Below the pieces are notes generated by a model. The model saw only the letters and a list, made by a program, of their open reading frames with translations, ran no database searches and was not told where the DNA came from. From assembly GCA_036346405.1 (NCBI GenBank), contig CM070568.1:29361072-29425071 (forward strand): DNA of 64,000 nt. Reading direction: 5' to 3'. The position numbers were made by a program, and so were the translations under genes. Source of the DNA: Phyllostachys edulis. Its lineage: Eukaryota; Streptophyta; Magnoliopsida; Poales; Poaceae. Below are positions 35,486 to 45,990 of this stretch, in pieces. Each line of letters starts with the position of its first letter. Position 1 is the first letter of the stretch.

Positions 35486-36240
35486 AAAATCCTTCAATTT
35501 TCTCGCTCATTCGACCTCCATGGCAGCAACACTAGGACTTGTCTGACTAATCTCGCACATCACCTGGCACAAACACCAACTGATAGGAGGACAAAGAAAT
35601 TTGAGTTTCAAATATTCAACAGCACCAGCAATCCAAAACCCTCATAATGATTTTAGCACTAGGATAAACACACAAATTACAACCTTGTAAGTATTAAAAC
35701 CATCATCGATAGATCTTTCATGGGCATCTACTATACTGTCAATGCTTCCTTGTAAGACAACAATAGTCACTGAATTTCCACCTTCTTCATGCTTGACAAC
35801 AGTCCCCTGTAAATTGAATTAAACGTGGTTAAGAAGGGCAAGCACAGAGTCTTAAGGAAAGTATAAAGACATGGAACATACCCGAACACCTCCTCATTCT
35901 TCCATTGAAATAGAGTCAGCATATCCCAATTCATCCACATTTGGTTGGCTAAGTTTCAATTGTTTGAAAGAGAACAAAATATCAAAAAGACTAGGATGTC
36001 TGTAAAACAATTTTTAAATCAGAACTTACAAGTGCCACAACCGCGGTTGTTTGCCAAAACCTTCACAGTTCAAACTTCGAGTTGATTTTCAGAACCATTA
36101 GCCTGCGAAGTGCATAGCACCAAATAGTAAGGACTACTGTAAAAGAAAATCAGACCAACACCAGTTGGTGTTGAATATACTCGCGAAAAAAGCTCTCTCT
36201 ACTTCAATCAGGTAATGACGTATCCTCAGGTAATCAAGCA

Positions 36241-37003
36241 TTGGTTGTCATATGTATTGTAGGTAAAACCAAAAGTCATAGGAAGAAGAAGGGCAAGAGC
36301 AAGGGCACACATGTATGCTATCTATGTGACGAACAAGGTCATATGATAAAGGAATGTCCAATTTTGAAGCAAATGAGGGGTGCATATTCAGTGACAGTAG
36401 CAAAAGATGATTTAGACGTACTAGTGGTTAGTTAATCAGGTGTATCTCATGGATGGATATTAGATTTAGGTTGTTGATTCCATATATGTTCAGCGAGGGA
36501 GATATTCGACGAAGTATCTCTATGCCTGGCAGATGGAACTGTTCGCTTAGCGGATTTCAATGAGTATGTAATTACTGAGGTGGGAACAGTTACATTGGAG
36601 GTGTATGATGGAGCACATTGCACATTAGCGGGAGTTCGGTACGTTCTTGGCTTAAAGAATAATATAATATTTGTGAGGTTGTTTGAACTCGAAGGTTGTG
36701 AGGTATCACTTGGAGGTGGAGTCATGCGAGTTACTTGCAAAGAGCAGGTAATCATGAAAAGTATCTGGAGCAATGGAGGATACCGATTAATGGGTAATCA
36801 TCAGGGAAGAGCAACCAATGGGAGATCTGATAAAAATCCTGACCAAGAGAAGAAAACCATATCATCAATGGTAGGTACTCATATCTCATTTGAAGGTATG
36901 TGCAGAACTGCAAAGATGGTTGCAAAATCTGGCATGCGCAAAGGTGAAGGTACGAGTTGTTGGATGAAGGAAGATGTGGTGGGACCAACCTCGCAGTACT
37001 GGT
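36241..37003 (+). pseudogene. Ty1/copia gag zinc knuckle and protease fragment
   Basis: A single plus-strand frame interrupted by stops at 36433 and 36474. It holds a CCHC knuckle (CYLCDEQGHMIKECP, C-x2-C-x4-H-x4-C). The protease follows, starting GWILDLGC and continuing through LADGTVRLADFNEY, VRYVLGLKNNIIFVRLFELE and GCEVSLGGG. The usual D-S/T-G active-site triad reads DLG, so the enzyme would be inactive even without the stops. Integrase, RT and RNase H are missing: the frame ends near 37003 and a polypurine tract follows within 300 bp. Confidence 0.85.
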
Positions 37004-37296
37004 GAGCAGGTGGAGCTCGGAGACAGTACAAACCTATGGCATAGAGGGTTGTAGGAACAGGAGGTGTGGTTAACCAAACTAAACAATGAATGAACTATTT
37101 AGGGGAGGATCCAGGTGGGCTAGCTCGGTTACCGACATACACATTACAGTGATGTGCATGAGCCCTTGTGGTGGGGGCACTCCCAAATGTGGGAGGAGAA
37201 ACAAAAAAAGAAAAAAGAAAAAAAAGGTGAAGTCAACTTGGAGTGAGTTCATGGAGGAGTACAGTGACTTCAACGGATGAGTGTCAAGGTGAAGAT

Positions 37297-37789
37297 TGTT
37301 GAGATAGGGTGACTAATATCCTAACTTACTAGGACTTAGAGAGGTGTGCTACAAGGATTCCTATATGAATCCTAATAAGATTGGGATTCTCACTTCTCTT
37401 TAGAGGAGAACTAGAGGGCACTAAATAAAGCCATGAGGGGTGGTCACGGAGAACTCAAGCCACAAACCAACTCATCCAAAAGAAGAGATTCATGACAGGA
37501 TTAGAGACTATATTATTCTTTAGCACTAGATTCTTGTATAGGGCAATGATCCAAGGGTCCTAAAAGGTTCGAGAGAGTTGTGAGAGAGCGACAATACCTT
37601 TTACTCTTTTGAGGTTATGCTTAAGGAATTTGCGACCAGCTTTGTCAAAACTTTTTCTCTCGTCCTGATTATTTTGGCGTCGTTATTTTGGTTCACTCTG
37701 CAGGATTCATCTACTTTGTTTTTGGTATCGTGCACGCTCGTGTCATATCTCATAACTCTGATCTGATCTGAGGCTATTGCGTATAATAA
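37297..37789 (+). repeat. Copia LTR between a polypurine tract and a primer-binding site
   Basis: Starts TGTTGAGATAGGGTGAC directly after the purine tract GTCAAGGTGAAGAT (37283-37296). It is followed by GGGTATCAGAGTATAGC (37791-37807), which resembles the initiator-Met tRNA binding site TGGTATCAGAGC. The right boundary is approximate because no terminal CA is kept. Confidence 0.7.
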
Positions 37790-37807
37790 GGGGTATCAGA
37801 GTATAGC

Positions 37808-38400
37808 ATCCAATTATAAAATGAATAGGGGTACCACACATATAATCATAACCAATAATTTCTGACAGTTGCGAAAAATGTCAACAATATTCAACATGGA
37901 CTACTCCAAAACCACAAACCATAAGGACTAAAGTTTTTAAAGGATATGGGGTAGAAGATGTGAGATATTTCTTATTAAGATCGGCAATCTCGAGGTTTAC
38001 TAGGACACATGTTCATTTTTATTCTTATTATCGAGGCAGAGCAATAGAGTTTTCAAGTTTGATATTTAGATCCCTTTATTTTATTTTGAAAGAGATATGG
38101 AACAAATCTAGAAAGTTCTAGAAATATTAAAAAATGCAAAAATAAAATCCAGAAATTTCCAAATATTCTTAGCACTGTGGAAAATGAACAAAAGGGTCAC
38201 TTGCATAAAATTATAATGGTGGTAAAAATACAAAAAGAATGTAGAGTATTCTTGGGTCTCCATTAAAAAGAACAACATTATAGAGATATTTTTAAGAGAA
38301 CACGTTGACAAGTACGATTGGTGTATCAGTGTATGAATTTCAGTAGACCTAAATTTTTTGCACCGGGTTGTTCATTTCATGAATCATGTAAATTTAAGAG
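37808..38400. other. AT-rich sequence without recognised gene
   Basis: Follows the copia primer-binding site and may be a remnant of copia 5' internal sequence. ORFs are short and featureless. Confidence 0.4.
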
Positions 38401-39063
38401 AAAATTTCACTAAAGGTACCTGAACTTGCGAGGTTGTGCCACTTAGCTCCCTAAACTTGCATTTTACTTTCTCAGCCCCCTGAACTTCGAAGTTGTGCCA
38501 CTTAACTCTATGAACTTGCATTTTACTTTCTCATCCCTCTAAACTTGTAAGGTTGTACCACTTATCTCCCTGAACTTGCGTTGAAGCGAAGTTCGTCGAA
38601 TGCGATGTCGACGACTTCGTCCCCTCCAAGTCCGGTGGACTCATCGCCACCCTGTTTCGGTCGTGTTCATCATCCCCGTCACCTCACGCCAATAAAAATG
38701 GATTCTTCGGGCCTGGGTACGCACTGTGCTCGTGTCTTCGCCAGAGCTCCACCGTCGTAGCATGCCGCCATCCTCGCCCTTGCCTCCTTTGAGTCGGTCG
38801 TGAGAGAGAGAGAGAGAGAGAACAGTGCATTCCCAGTGCCAAGGCAGAAGCTACCCACCCTACACGAAATCCATTTGATCGTTTGCTAACAGAAAAGGCT
38901 GAGCTAGCGAATCACCGTGAGAGAGAGAGAGGAGTATTGTGCTCCTGCTCTGGCACTGGGAATGTGCTTCTCTCTCTCTCACGGCCGACTCAGGGGAGGC
39001 AAGGGAGAGGGCGACGGCAAGCTACGATGGTGGAGCTTCGACTAGAGCTGGCCAGATGGGCGG

Positions 39064-39787
39064 TGTTGACGATCTAGTATCGATCTTACGAATGATTATT
39101 TGGGGGCTTACTACAAGATAGATTCACACAGAAAGAGACATAGGTATTTATACAGGTTCAGTCCTTCTCCTAGGAGAATAATAACCTAACTCCTGTGTTC
39201 TTGTATTCAATATGCTTATTACAATCGGGAAGAAATCACTCAGACTAAGACTCAATGATCCCTTGTGACTAATCCCGATCCTCCTCCTCCTTCTGTCCAT
39301 TAACTTTAGCCCTTATAGAGCGTACGAAGGGGTGGAAGTTACTCCATGCCAAGGGGCGCCTCAACGCCTGATAAAATGCACATGTTGATGGTAGTTATTG
39401 TCAGAGGAAACTGCACCCTACGTCGTCTGACAGTTACATAAAGGACATAGGCTTAGTACGTATTCCAGAGAATAACTGTGTATACTAACTACTCTGTGTA
39501 TTGAGCATAATGTATAAGAGTCCCTAATCGATTGGGCCTACATGTCTGTAGGCTTCATCGATTACAGGGTGGTCGTAGCTGACCTGATCGTAGAAATCCT
39601 TACGACCATAAGGTGGTCGTAGAAAGGCTTACAACCAGGGGGTGGTCGTAGAAAGGCTTACGACCACTCAGTTAAGCTTCTCCCTTATGAACAGTAAGGG
39701 GTATACTTATGAGTAATATGAAGATATTGCTATCTATAATAACAATTATAGATAAACAATTAATTGAGGATTATTATAACCTCATCA
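39064..39787 (-). repeat. Solo Tat-type LTR with perfect GGCGG target duplication
   Basis: A 724-bp LTR, TGTTGACGATC...CCTCATCA, flanked on both sides by GGCGG (39059-39063 and 39788-39792). It shares with element B the block TTTATACAGGTTCAG and a hairpin array with units at 39585, 39614 and 39643, again 29 bp apart. It lies only 21 bp inside the left end of the hAT. Confidence 0.93.
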
Positions 39788-40149
39788 GGCGGCCCAACCT
39801 ATCTTGGCACGGCCCATCGTGGCCTGGCTAATAGGTGGGCTGTGCCGTGCTGACCCATGTGTCGGGGAGGCGGCCCAGGTGCAGCCCGATGGACTTTCGT
39901 GTCGTGTTGGCCCAGCCCGAGCCCATTTAGCCCGATGAGCCGTTTCGGCCCACTTTGCCTGTTAGGCCCGAAAAAATAAAAAAATCCAAAAAAAATATAT
40001 AAAAAGGTGTAGAATTTAGAAATAGATATGAAAATTGTAAAAAATGAGACAAGTATATTGAAAATGTAATAAAGAGTTTTATTAATATTCAAATGGTTGC
40101 CTCGTTAAAACCTTTGCCAAGTGAAAACTCAACATGAGAAAACCTTGGC

Positions 40150-40475
40150 AAAGGAAAAAGAGTACAACTTATAGCTCTACATGCATCCTTGTTCTACGTG
40201 TCGTTGTTTAGGTACAGATTTTTGAACACCTCCAACAATTTTGGATTTTTCATAGAGTGTTGTGTTTGTGAATCAGTTTGTTCCTAGTCCTTCACAGTTA
40301 GAAGTATCTCCACCATCTCACTTGTGGGACTTGTTTTTTCTCTCCTCCAATATTCTTCCAGAAATATTGAAAGCAGACTCGGAGGAAACTGTCGAGACAG
40401 GAGGAGTTAACACATCACGTGCAAGTATGGATAGCACGGGATATGTTAACTTATGGGCTTGCCACCATTGCAAAA
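40150..40475 (-). pseudogene. hAT transposase C-terminal (hATC dimerisation) fragment
   Basis: Minus strand reads WWQAHKLTYPVLSILARDVL followed by TPPVSTVSSESAFNISGR and ILEER, the hallmark C-terminal dimerisation block of Ac-family hAT transposases. A frame shift follows, after which EMVEILLTVKD continues. Stops show it is dead. Confidence 0.88.
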
Positions 40476-40619
40476 TTTTGAGACAGAAAGACAGAAAGTA
40501 GATCCCTAGTTATTGTCTATCTAGAAACGGCGAAAAATCTAGGATTATGCGCAGTCCTAATGTAAGTTTAAAAAGCAGTAGACTCCCCAAAGCCTAACGG
40601 TAAATCCTCAAGCAATTAA

Positions 40620-41062
40620 ATGATAGAGAGATTGACGTACTGCCTCAGGATCGTAGTCACAGCTACGTAACGTACCATCGGGTTGTACTGCAGCTGCATC
40701 TACCTCATCACCAATCATTGCTTGGCTCGACATCTTGTAGCATATCTAAGCAAGTGCCTCGTTGCACATGTAGTTCTCGCAGACAATTCATTGTGACAGA
40801 TTTTGCAAATAGCATATGGTACCTGATTTTTTTACGCGTCTTGCTTGGTTGTTCTATCGAAATTCTTCCACACTTCCGATGTAGACGGCCTCGGCATCAT
40901 TGCTCCGGTGGTCGCCGACACAGATGCTGTCGTGGAGCCTGATGAAGGAGCTCCGCCTTGCCCTTTCTGTTAGCTTGACGCAGCCGCAGTCGCCTCTATG
41001 GATGCAACTTCCTTTGGTGAAAGCCCGTAATCACCAAGAGCAAAGCTGTCGTAACTGTCCAT
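40620..41062 (-). pseudogene. hAT transposase N-terminal fragment with BED zinc finger
   Basis: The start MDSYDSFALGDYGLSPKEVA is at 41062 on the minus strand. Then come a serine/threonine-rich linker, STSEVWKNFDRTTKQDA, and a BED-type finger (CKICHNELSARTTC, then RHLLRYATRC). Then GTLRSCDYDPEAVRQSLYHL leads toward the catalytic region. Stops occur after the first 30 codons and before the finger. The DDE catalytic core that should follow is absent: the sequence passes within about 150 bp to the C-terminal block. Confidence 0.85.
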
Positions 41063-42620
41063 AATGGAAATTGCAAAATCGAAACTAATGCTATTATTAC
41101 TTTCATCTAAGCATAACAAGTACTTACAATAAAAGTATGCAAAAAATAGAATTGTACCACTTTTGCTGACTTGCCGCCGAAAATTGAATTTTTCAAAATT
41201 TGGCAAAGTTTTTTTGAATTTTGCCAAATTATCTCACAACGAATTTGAATTTGCATAACAGAATTTCAAAGAGAGATTGGGGAATGGATGGGTGCTGAAT
41301 GACGGGGGTATGTGGCTATTTATAGGAAAAAATGGGATTTTTTTAAATTTGTTTTGCTATTTTAAGGGGCCAAACGGTACAAAATGGTACAAAAAAGGGT
41401 CAAAAACGCATGTGATCAGATTCTCGAGGCGTCTTGTGCAGGCATAGCCCACGAGCCCGTCTTGGCCTTGCTCATTGCTCGCGCCCCTGCCGCTTGCCCT
41501 TTCCTCTCCCCAGCTCCTCCTACGTGTGCGCCTAGCAGCGATGGCTTGATCGCACATCTTTGAGTCTGTGAGTGGTGCTAAGACTATTCTTTGTCGGCTT
41601 TGCTTGCAGTGCCGCCCCTTCTTCACCAGCCACCGCCCTCCACGCTGACGCCGCCCCCTATCGGCCTCCTCCCTCCACATCGGCGCCGCTCCCTCCTCTT
41701 CCTCTTCCACGGCTCCACCTCCTCTCCTCTCCTCTTCCTCCTCCCGGCCCCTTCCTTCCCCCGCCATCCCCGCCACCTTCTCCTCCCTCCACACCGGCGT
41801 GGCCCCCTCCCGGCCTCCTGCCTCCACGCCGGTGCCACCCCCTCCTCCTCGTCCACCTCCTCTCCTCCTCAGTCCTCCCGACTCCACTGCCTTCTCCTCC
41901 CTCCACGCCAGCGCCGCCTCCTCTTGACTCCCTCCCTCCCTCGCCGCTCCTCCTCCCCTTCCTCCCTCGCCGTCAGTGCCGCTCCCCCTCCCTCCCTCCC
42001 AGTCACGGGCTCCCAGCGCTCCTTGGCTCCTGGCGGCCTACACCTCCCTGTGGGCTACGTGGGCCATGCCTGGCACGGCCCGGCACTGTTCGTGCCATCC
42101 TAGCTCGACCCACCGTGCCTGAGTGGCGGCCCAAACATGACACAGGCCTTCGTGCCGGGCCCGCACGACCCATGAACAGTGTAGGCTATGCCGTGCAGGG
42201 CGAGCCAGCGATGCGTGCCTCGGGCGGTCGGCGGCAAGACGGCCCATCCGCCACTCTAGCTCTGATGATGAACACGGCCGGAACAAGGCGACGACGAGTC
42301 TACCGGACTCGAAGGGGACGAAGTCGCCGGCATCGCATCTGACGAACTTCGCTTCAATACAAGTTCAAAGAGCTAAGTGACACAACCTCGCAAGTTCAAG
42401 GGGTTGACAAAGTAAAATACAAGTTTAGAAAGCTAAGTGACACAACCTCACAAGTTCAGAAGACTCACAAGTTCAGATAACTGAAAAAGTAAAATACACG
42501 TTAAAGAAACTAAGTGACATAACCTCAGAAATTTAGGGAGCAAAAGGCAGCAAGCGATCCATGATATGATGGTGGAGTGAGCGCTTATATTAATTCACAG
42601 GAATCGTTTCCTCCGACTTT

Positions 42621-43288
42621 GGCATGTTAAGCCAAACTTTGTCTTTGCTTCATCCTGGTCGTCCATTCTAGAGCAACGGTGGATTCTTTGCCCCCACGTC
42701 TGACCACTGCCTGCTCACTATCTGCCATCTGATACCAAGTTACCTCCGCTCTCACGATCTCATCCGTCGCCGCCGGTTACCGCGGCTCCTCCCACGGTGA
42801 CTCCAGGATAGTTTCCATCATCCATTCAGAGAAGAAAATAGCGGACACGAAACATGCAAACTGATAGGGGCAAGAACGCACAAATCTCGAACAGAAAGCT
42901 TGGAGTAATGTTGATTCAGAAGTGACTGGTCCCAGAACCAGTTGAATGGAATTTCCTAGAACTGAGAACATGTAGTTTGCAGGTACGAGCTTGAGAAACA
43001 GAATGGCAGAGGAATTGAAGAACAAAGCACTATATAAAAGACTAAGGGAACGGGAAGACATCAACTAGGACAAATCCCAATCAAAATGCAGTCAAAGAGT
43101 ACCAGGCTTCAATCGTTTACAAGCAACCACCACCATCCAATCTCTAAAGATAGTGAGCAGATTTGTTGGAGCACCTAGATTTGCTGAAGAAACCAAAGGA
43201 AAGGGAGGTGGGAGATAAGAAGAGGTGGCTGTCATTGATTTAGAATGGACGACCAAGATAAAACAAAGGCAAAGTTTGCCATAACAAA
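42621..43288. repeat. Inverted repeat of a short coding-like segment
   Basis: About 50 bp at 42621-42671 (minus strand reads LEWTTRMKQRQSL) recurs inverted at 43240-43288 (plus strand reads LEWTTKIKQRQSL). In the minus copy an ATG at about 42732 opens a short frame, MADSEQAVVRRGGKES, that leads into the motif. The protein is not recognised. The sequence between the arms has no convincing gene. Confidence 0.6.
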
Positions 43289-43437
43289 CGAATCCATATT
43301 CAGAGATCACCGTGATGTGATTGATGCCCTTAAGTCCTTGATGATACACGCACCCGTGTGGACACATACACGAAGACTAGTAGCCTAGACCGTAGATATA
43401 GGCTATAGCGATGGCCGAATCAAACCACGCCGTAGTG

Positions 43438-45060
43438 ACGACATGTTTCCGAATGGCTTACTGACCGTTGGGGCGGGGCCAGCCGCGCGACAGCGGCAGG
43501 CAGGCGCCGGCGTTCTTGAGGACGCCCTCGTCGAGGTGCCCGTGCTGCGCCTTAGCACCAGGGGCGGAACCAGTAAGGGTGCCGAGTATGCACCGGCACC
43601 CCTGAAAATCGGAACAAATAACATGGATCAGTTCATCAGTTCTTCACTCAGTCAGTCAGTCACTCTTCAGAGTTCATACTTTAGTGAATAAGTGGGCTAT
43701 GTTTCTGCCTTTCTGGTACTTTCTCAGTGAATAAGCGCCCTAACCCACCAAGCCACCACTGAAGGCCCACAGTCAGCCGAAAACACCACTCCAAGTCTCC
43801 AATCGCTAATCGGACCAATCCTCTCCTCCAGTCCTCCCCAACCCTAATCCTCCCTAGTCCTCTCCAATCCCCCAACGCGAGCCACGAGGACCAGGGAAGC
43901 AGGCGGCCGACGACACGACGCGGAAGGGCGACAGCGTGGAGCATGAGCAGGCGGCTAGCGGCACAGCACAGGAGCAGGCGACCACCGACTGACGACGCAA
44001 CGCAGGACGGCGGGAGGGGCGAAGGGCGGCAGCGCGGGACTCCAGACTCGGGAGTTGGGAGCCCGGAGCCAGGACGCCGAGGATGGGGGACGCCGCTGGG
44101 CGGGCGGGCGGGCAGTGCTCGTGCTTGTGATTGATGAAGCAGTCTGCACTCTGATCTCTTGTTTGCGGTGAGTTGCTTTGAGGCTTTGAGCTGTCAGTTG
44201 CTTTCTGTCAGTTGGAGACTTGGAGTCCAGGAGTAGTAGTACCGAGTAGACTGTAGACGACTAAGATGAGTAGTGGTGGTTGTCTTCATAGACCTGGACC
44301 ATATGGTCTACCATCTCACTTGAACTTGTAGAGCTTTGAGTTGTGAGTTGCTTTGAGGCTTTGAGCTATGATTTGCTGATTTTCATAATTAGCCTAGCTA
44401 ATGTCATTATGTGTCCTTGAACTTGTAGATCTGCACAATGCTGTGAAAGTGTGAAGCCCGAGAGGCGGGAGAAGTCACCAGACTCACCAGTCGAGTAGAG
44501 CAGAAGTGCAGAACTGCAAAAGCCAGAAGGTGTGGGTTCTCTATTTGTATTTCTTTGAGATTAATGTGTATGTTTACTAGCTATATGTTCATAAAGCAAG
44601 TGTGCTTAAGTTTATATTTGTATCCCACCATACTTATGCGAGTCCTGTGAAGACCAAGTTGAGAAATAGTATAGGCGATCAATTCTTAAATGATTGTTTA
44701 GTCATATTTATTGAGAGAGAAATTTTCTTGAAGGTTGGTGAAGATGATGTAATAAAACGTTTTTAAGGCATGAAAACGCGTAAAGTAGTATTATAATTTT
44801 CTCTATATAGTTGCATATTTTGTAATTTTCTATTCATGTAAGACCTTATTTGAACTATTTGCATTGTGCTTTTGACAAATTTGAAACCTATGCGTTGGAT
44901 TTATGATGTTATAAAACAACTGTACAAACTATAGAATTGTGAGTGTGAAGTGTGCACCCCTATCATCTAATTTCTAGTTCTGCCACTGCTTAGCACCTCC
45001 TCCTCCGGGCTCCGCCGAAAAGTTGAGAGGTGAGTCTGAATGGATAGAGAAGTGGCCAGC
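43438..45060 (-). pseudogene. GC-rich exon-like fragment split by a hAT element
   Basis: If the hAT at 43559-44988 and one duplication copy are skipped, the minus strand is open across the joint. It reads SPLNFSAEPGGGGAK on the right side and AQHGHLDEGVLKN then AGACLPLSRGWPRPN on the left side, followed by a donor-like GTCAGTAAG at about 43460. High GC and codon-like structure are typical of grass first exons. I do not recognise the protein and cannot find the rest of the gene. Confidence 0.5.
43559..44988. mobile_element. hAT-Tip100-like non-autonomous element (1430 bp)
   Basis: Terminal inverted repeats CAGGGGCGGAACCAG and (reverse complement of the right end) CAGTGGCAGAACTAG. Both match the CAG(G/T)GGCGGA consensus of Tip100-type hAT elements. 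A perfect 8-bp duplication CTTAGCAC lies at 43551-43558 and 44989-44996. No transposase is present. Confidence 0.92.
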
Positions 45061-45481
45061 GACAGCGAGAGAGCGAGCACTGGCCAGAGTAGGAGGAGGA
45101 AGTTGGAATGGAGCAATGAGCTGGGTTGGGGGGCGCCTGAATGGACACGAGAAAAAAAATCCTAAAGTAAGTTTAGATTTCTTTAGTTTCTTATGTTTTG
45201 TTTCTCGGATCAACTCACTTGAACGACAATGACGACGTCTACACCAGAGATTGATACCTGGCCAAGTTGGATACAAATAAATCTCCTCTTATTTTCTTTC
45301 AACGAAGAACATTGCTACCGAGACATAGATCTAACACATCAATGGAGATCATCAATATTCTACTTGCCGCTATCATGATTGTCGGCAATCATGATGTTGT
45401 TGCAAGATATGGATTCTATTACAAGGAAGATAAGACGTCCAGCACGTCCATCGACTCAAGGGTTTGATGATAACACGTTGT

Positions 45482-45692
45482 TTATCGAGATCTTCAATGT
45501 AAAAGTGAGTACTCATGTACTTTACCTAAGTTATTAATATAAATCAGAGGATTACTAGTTTTTTTAGGAAAGTAATCACCTGACTAGTTACTTATCGAGA
45601 CCTTCAATGTAAAAATTGGGTACTCATGTACTTTACCTAAGTTATTAATATAAATCAAAGGTCTCTAGTAAAGTAATCACTCGACTAGTTAC
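45482..45692. repeat. Tandem duplication, 2 copies of about 105 bp
   Basis: Units 45482-45591 and 45592-45692 both start TTATCGAGA.CTTCAATGTA, contain ACTCATGTACTTTACCTAAG, and end GACTAGTTAC. Confidence 0.9.
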
Positions 45693-45990
45693 TGCCGCTA
45701 AAAAAACTCAACTAATTATTGGAGAACACCACCAACTGACCATGCCAAAAACAAGAGAATTACTCAAGTAGATCCTTGCAATTCGAGGTTCTACCCAACC
45801 TGGCTCAGACCCCTCTCTCGCATGGCAGACGTTGGTTGAGGCATGCAAATTGCAGAGCAAAAACAATAAGTAACAGCGGCGGAGAGTGAGGTAAAATCAA
45901 GAGGGGCCAATTGCCCAATGCCGGTTAACAATTCCAAATAGCAGGTTCATTTATTTGTAGTTTTTCGTCTTGGCTTTGTTGTTCCAATTC

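Larger units (their letters stand above)
29690..36102 (-). pseudogene. CCT8: Chaperonin CCT/TCP-1 subunit theta pseudogene, split by transposons
   Basis: Five consecutive exons of a CCT-theta gene can be read on the minus strand in the right order. Exon a 36030-36102 (LMVLKINSKFEL, stop, RFWQTTAVVAL); b 35882-35959 (PNVDELGYADSISMEE, stop, GGVR); c 35684-35806 (TVVKHEEGGNSVTIVVLQGS, then SIDDGFNTYK); d 35486-35563 plus 31461-31480 (CEISQTSPSVAAMEVE, stop, ARKLKDF, then SPKE); e 29690-29788 (LDQYVILKSAKSVDMVTGTL, then SENAGLNATEII). Splice-like AG and GT sit at the joints. Stops at 36063, 35894 and 35507 kill it. CCT-theta is part of the cytosolic chaperonin ring that folds actin and tubulin. 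Introns are kept, so this is a decayed duplicate or DNA-level capture and not a retrocopy. Gene identity rests on my recall of the family. Confidence 0.85.
39043..42258 (-). mobile_element. hAT transposon, internally deleted, carrying a solo LTR
   Basis: Left end TAGAGCTGGCCAGATGGG, right end reverse complement TAGAGTGGCGGATGGGCC. Flanks GCTTCGAC (39035-39042) and GCTCTGAT (42259-42266) agree at 5 of 8 positions, and all three differences are C/T transitions, as expected of an old 8-bp duplication. It contains both ends of a hAT transposase on the minus strand and a solo Tat LTR at 39064-39787. The pyrimidine-rich stretch 41570-42030 gives a 256-codon shadow ORF. Confidence 0.82.
38408..42541. 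mobile_element. Foldback element with long inverted arms, interrupted by a hAT
   Basis: Left arm from 38408 to about 38840; right arm about 38940-39042 resumed at 42267-42541. The arms are reverse complements over several landmarks: TTGAAGCGAAGTTCGTC with its flanks, GTCCGGTGGACTC versus GTCCGGTAGACTC, GTGTTCATCATC, a GA/TC microsatellite next to GAGTCGG, and CATTCCCAGTGC. The outer ends repeat a unit like GAACTTGCGAGGTTGTG. Without the hAT the element would be about 0.9 kb with a small loop, so it is a near-complete hairpin. The class (Mutator-like or foldback) and the target duplication are unresolved. Confidence 0.75.

Noticed and set aside
38408..38430. CACTA sequence at the outer end of the long-arm element, suggesting a CACTA transposon
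   Set aside because: The opposite end lacks the matching TAGTG and the arms are hundreds of bases long, unlike CACTA ends.
41572..42342. A 256-codon plus-strand ORF, proline- and leucine-rich
   Set aside because: It lies in a pyrimidine-rich stretch inside the deleted hAT, is open in several frames on both strands, and has no domain.
42726..42745. TTGGTATCAGATGGCAG on the minus strand as a copia primer-binding site
   Set aside because: The tRNA match is short, no LTR end or polypurine tract could be placed beside it, and an ATG-led frame runs through it.
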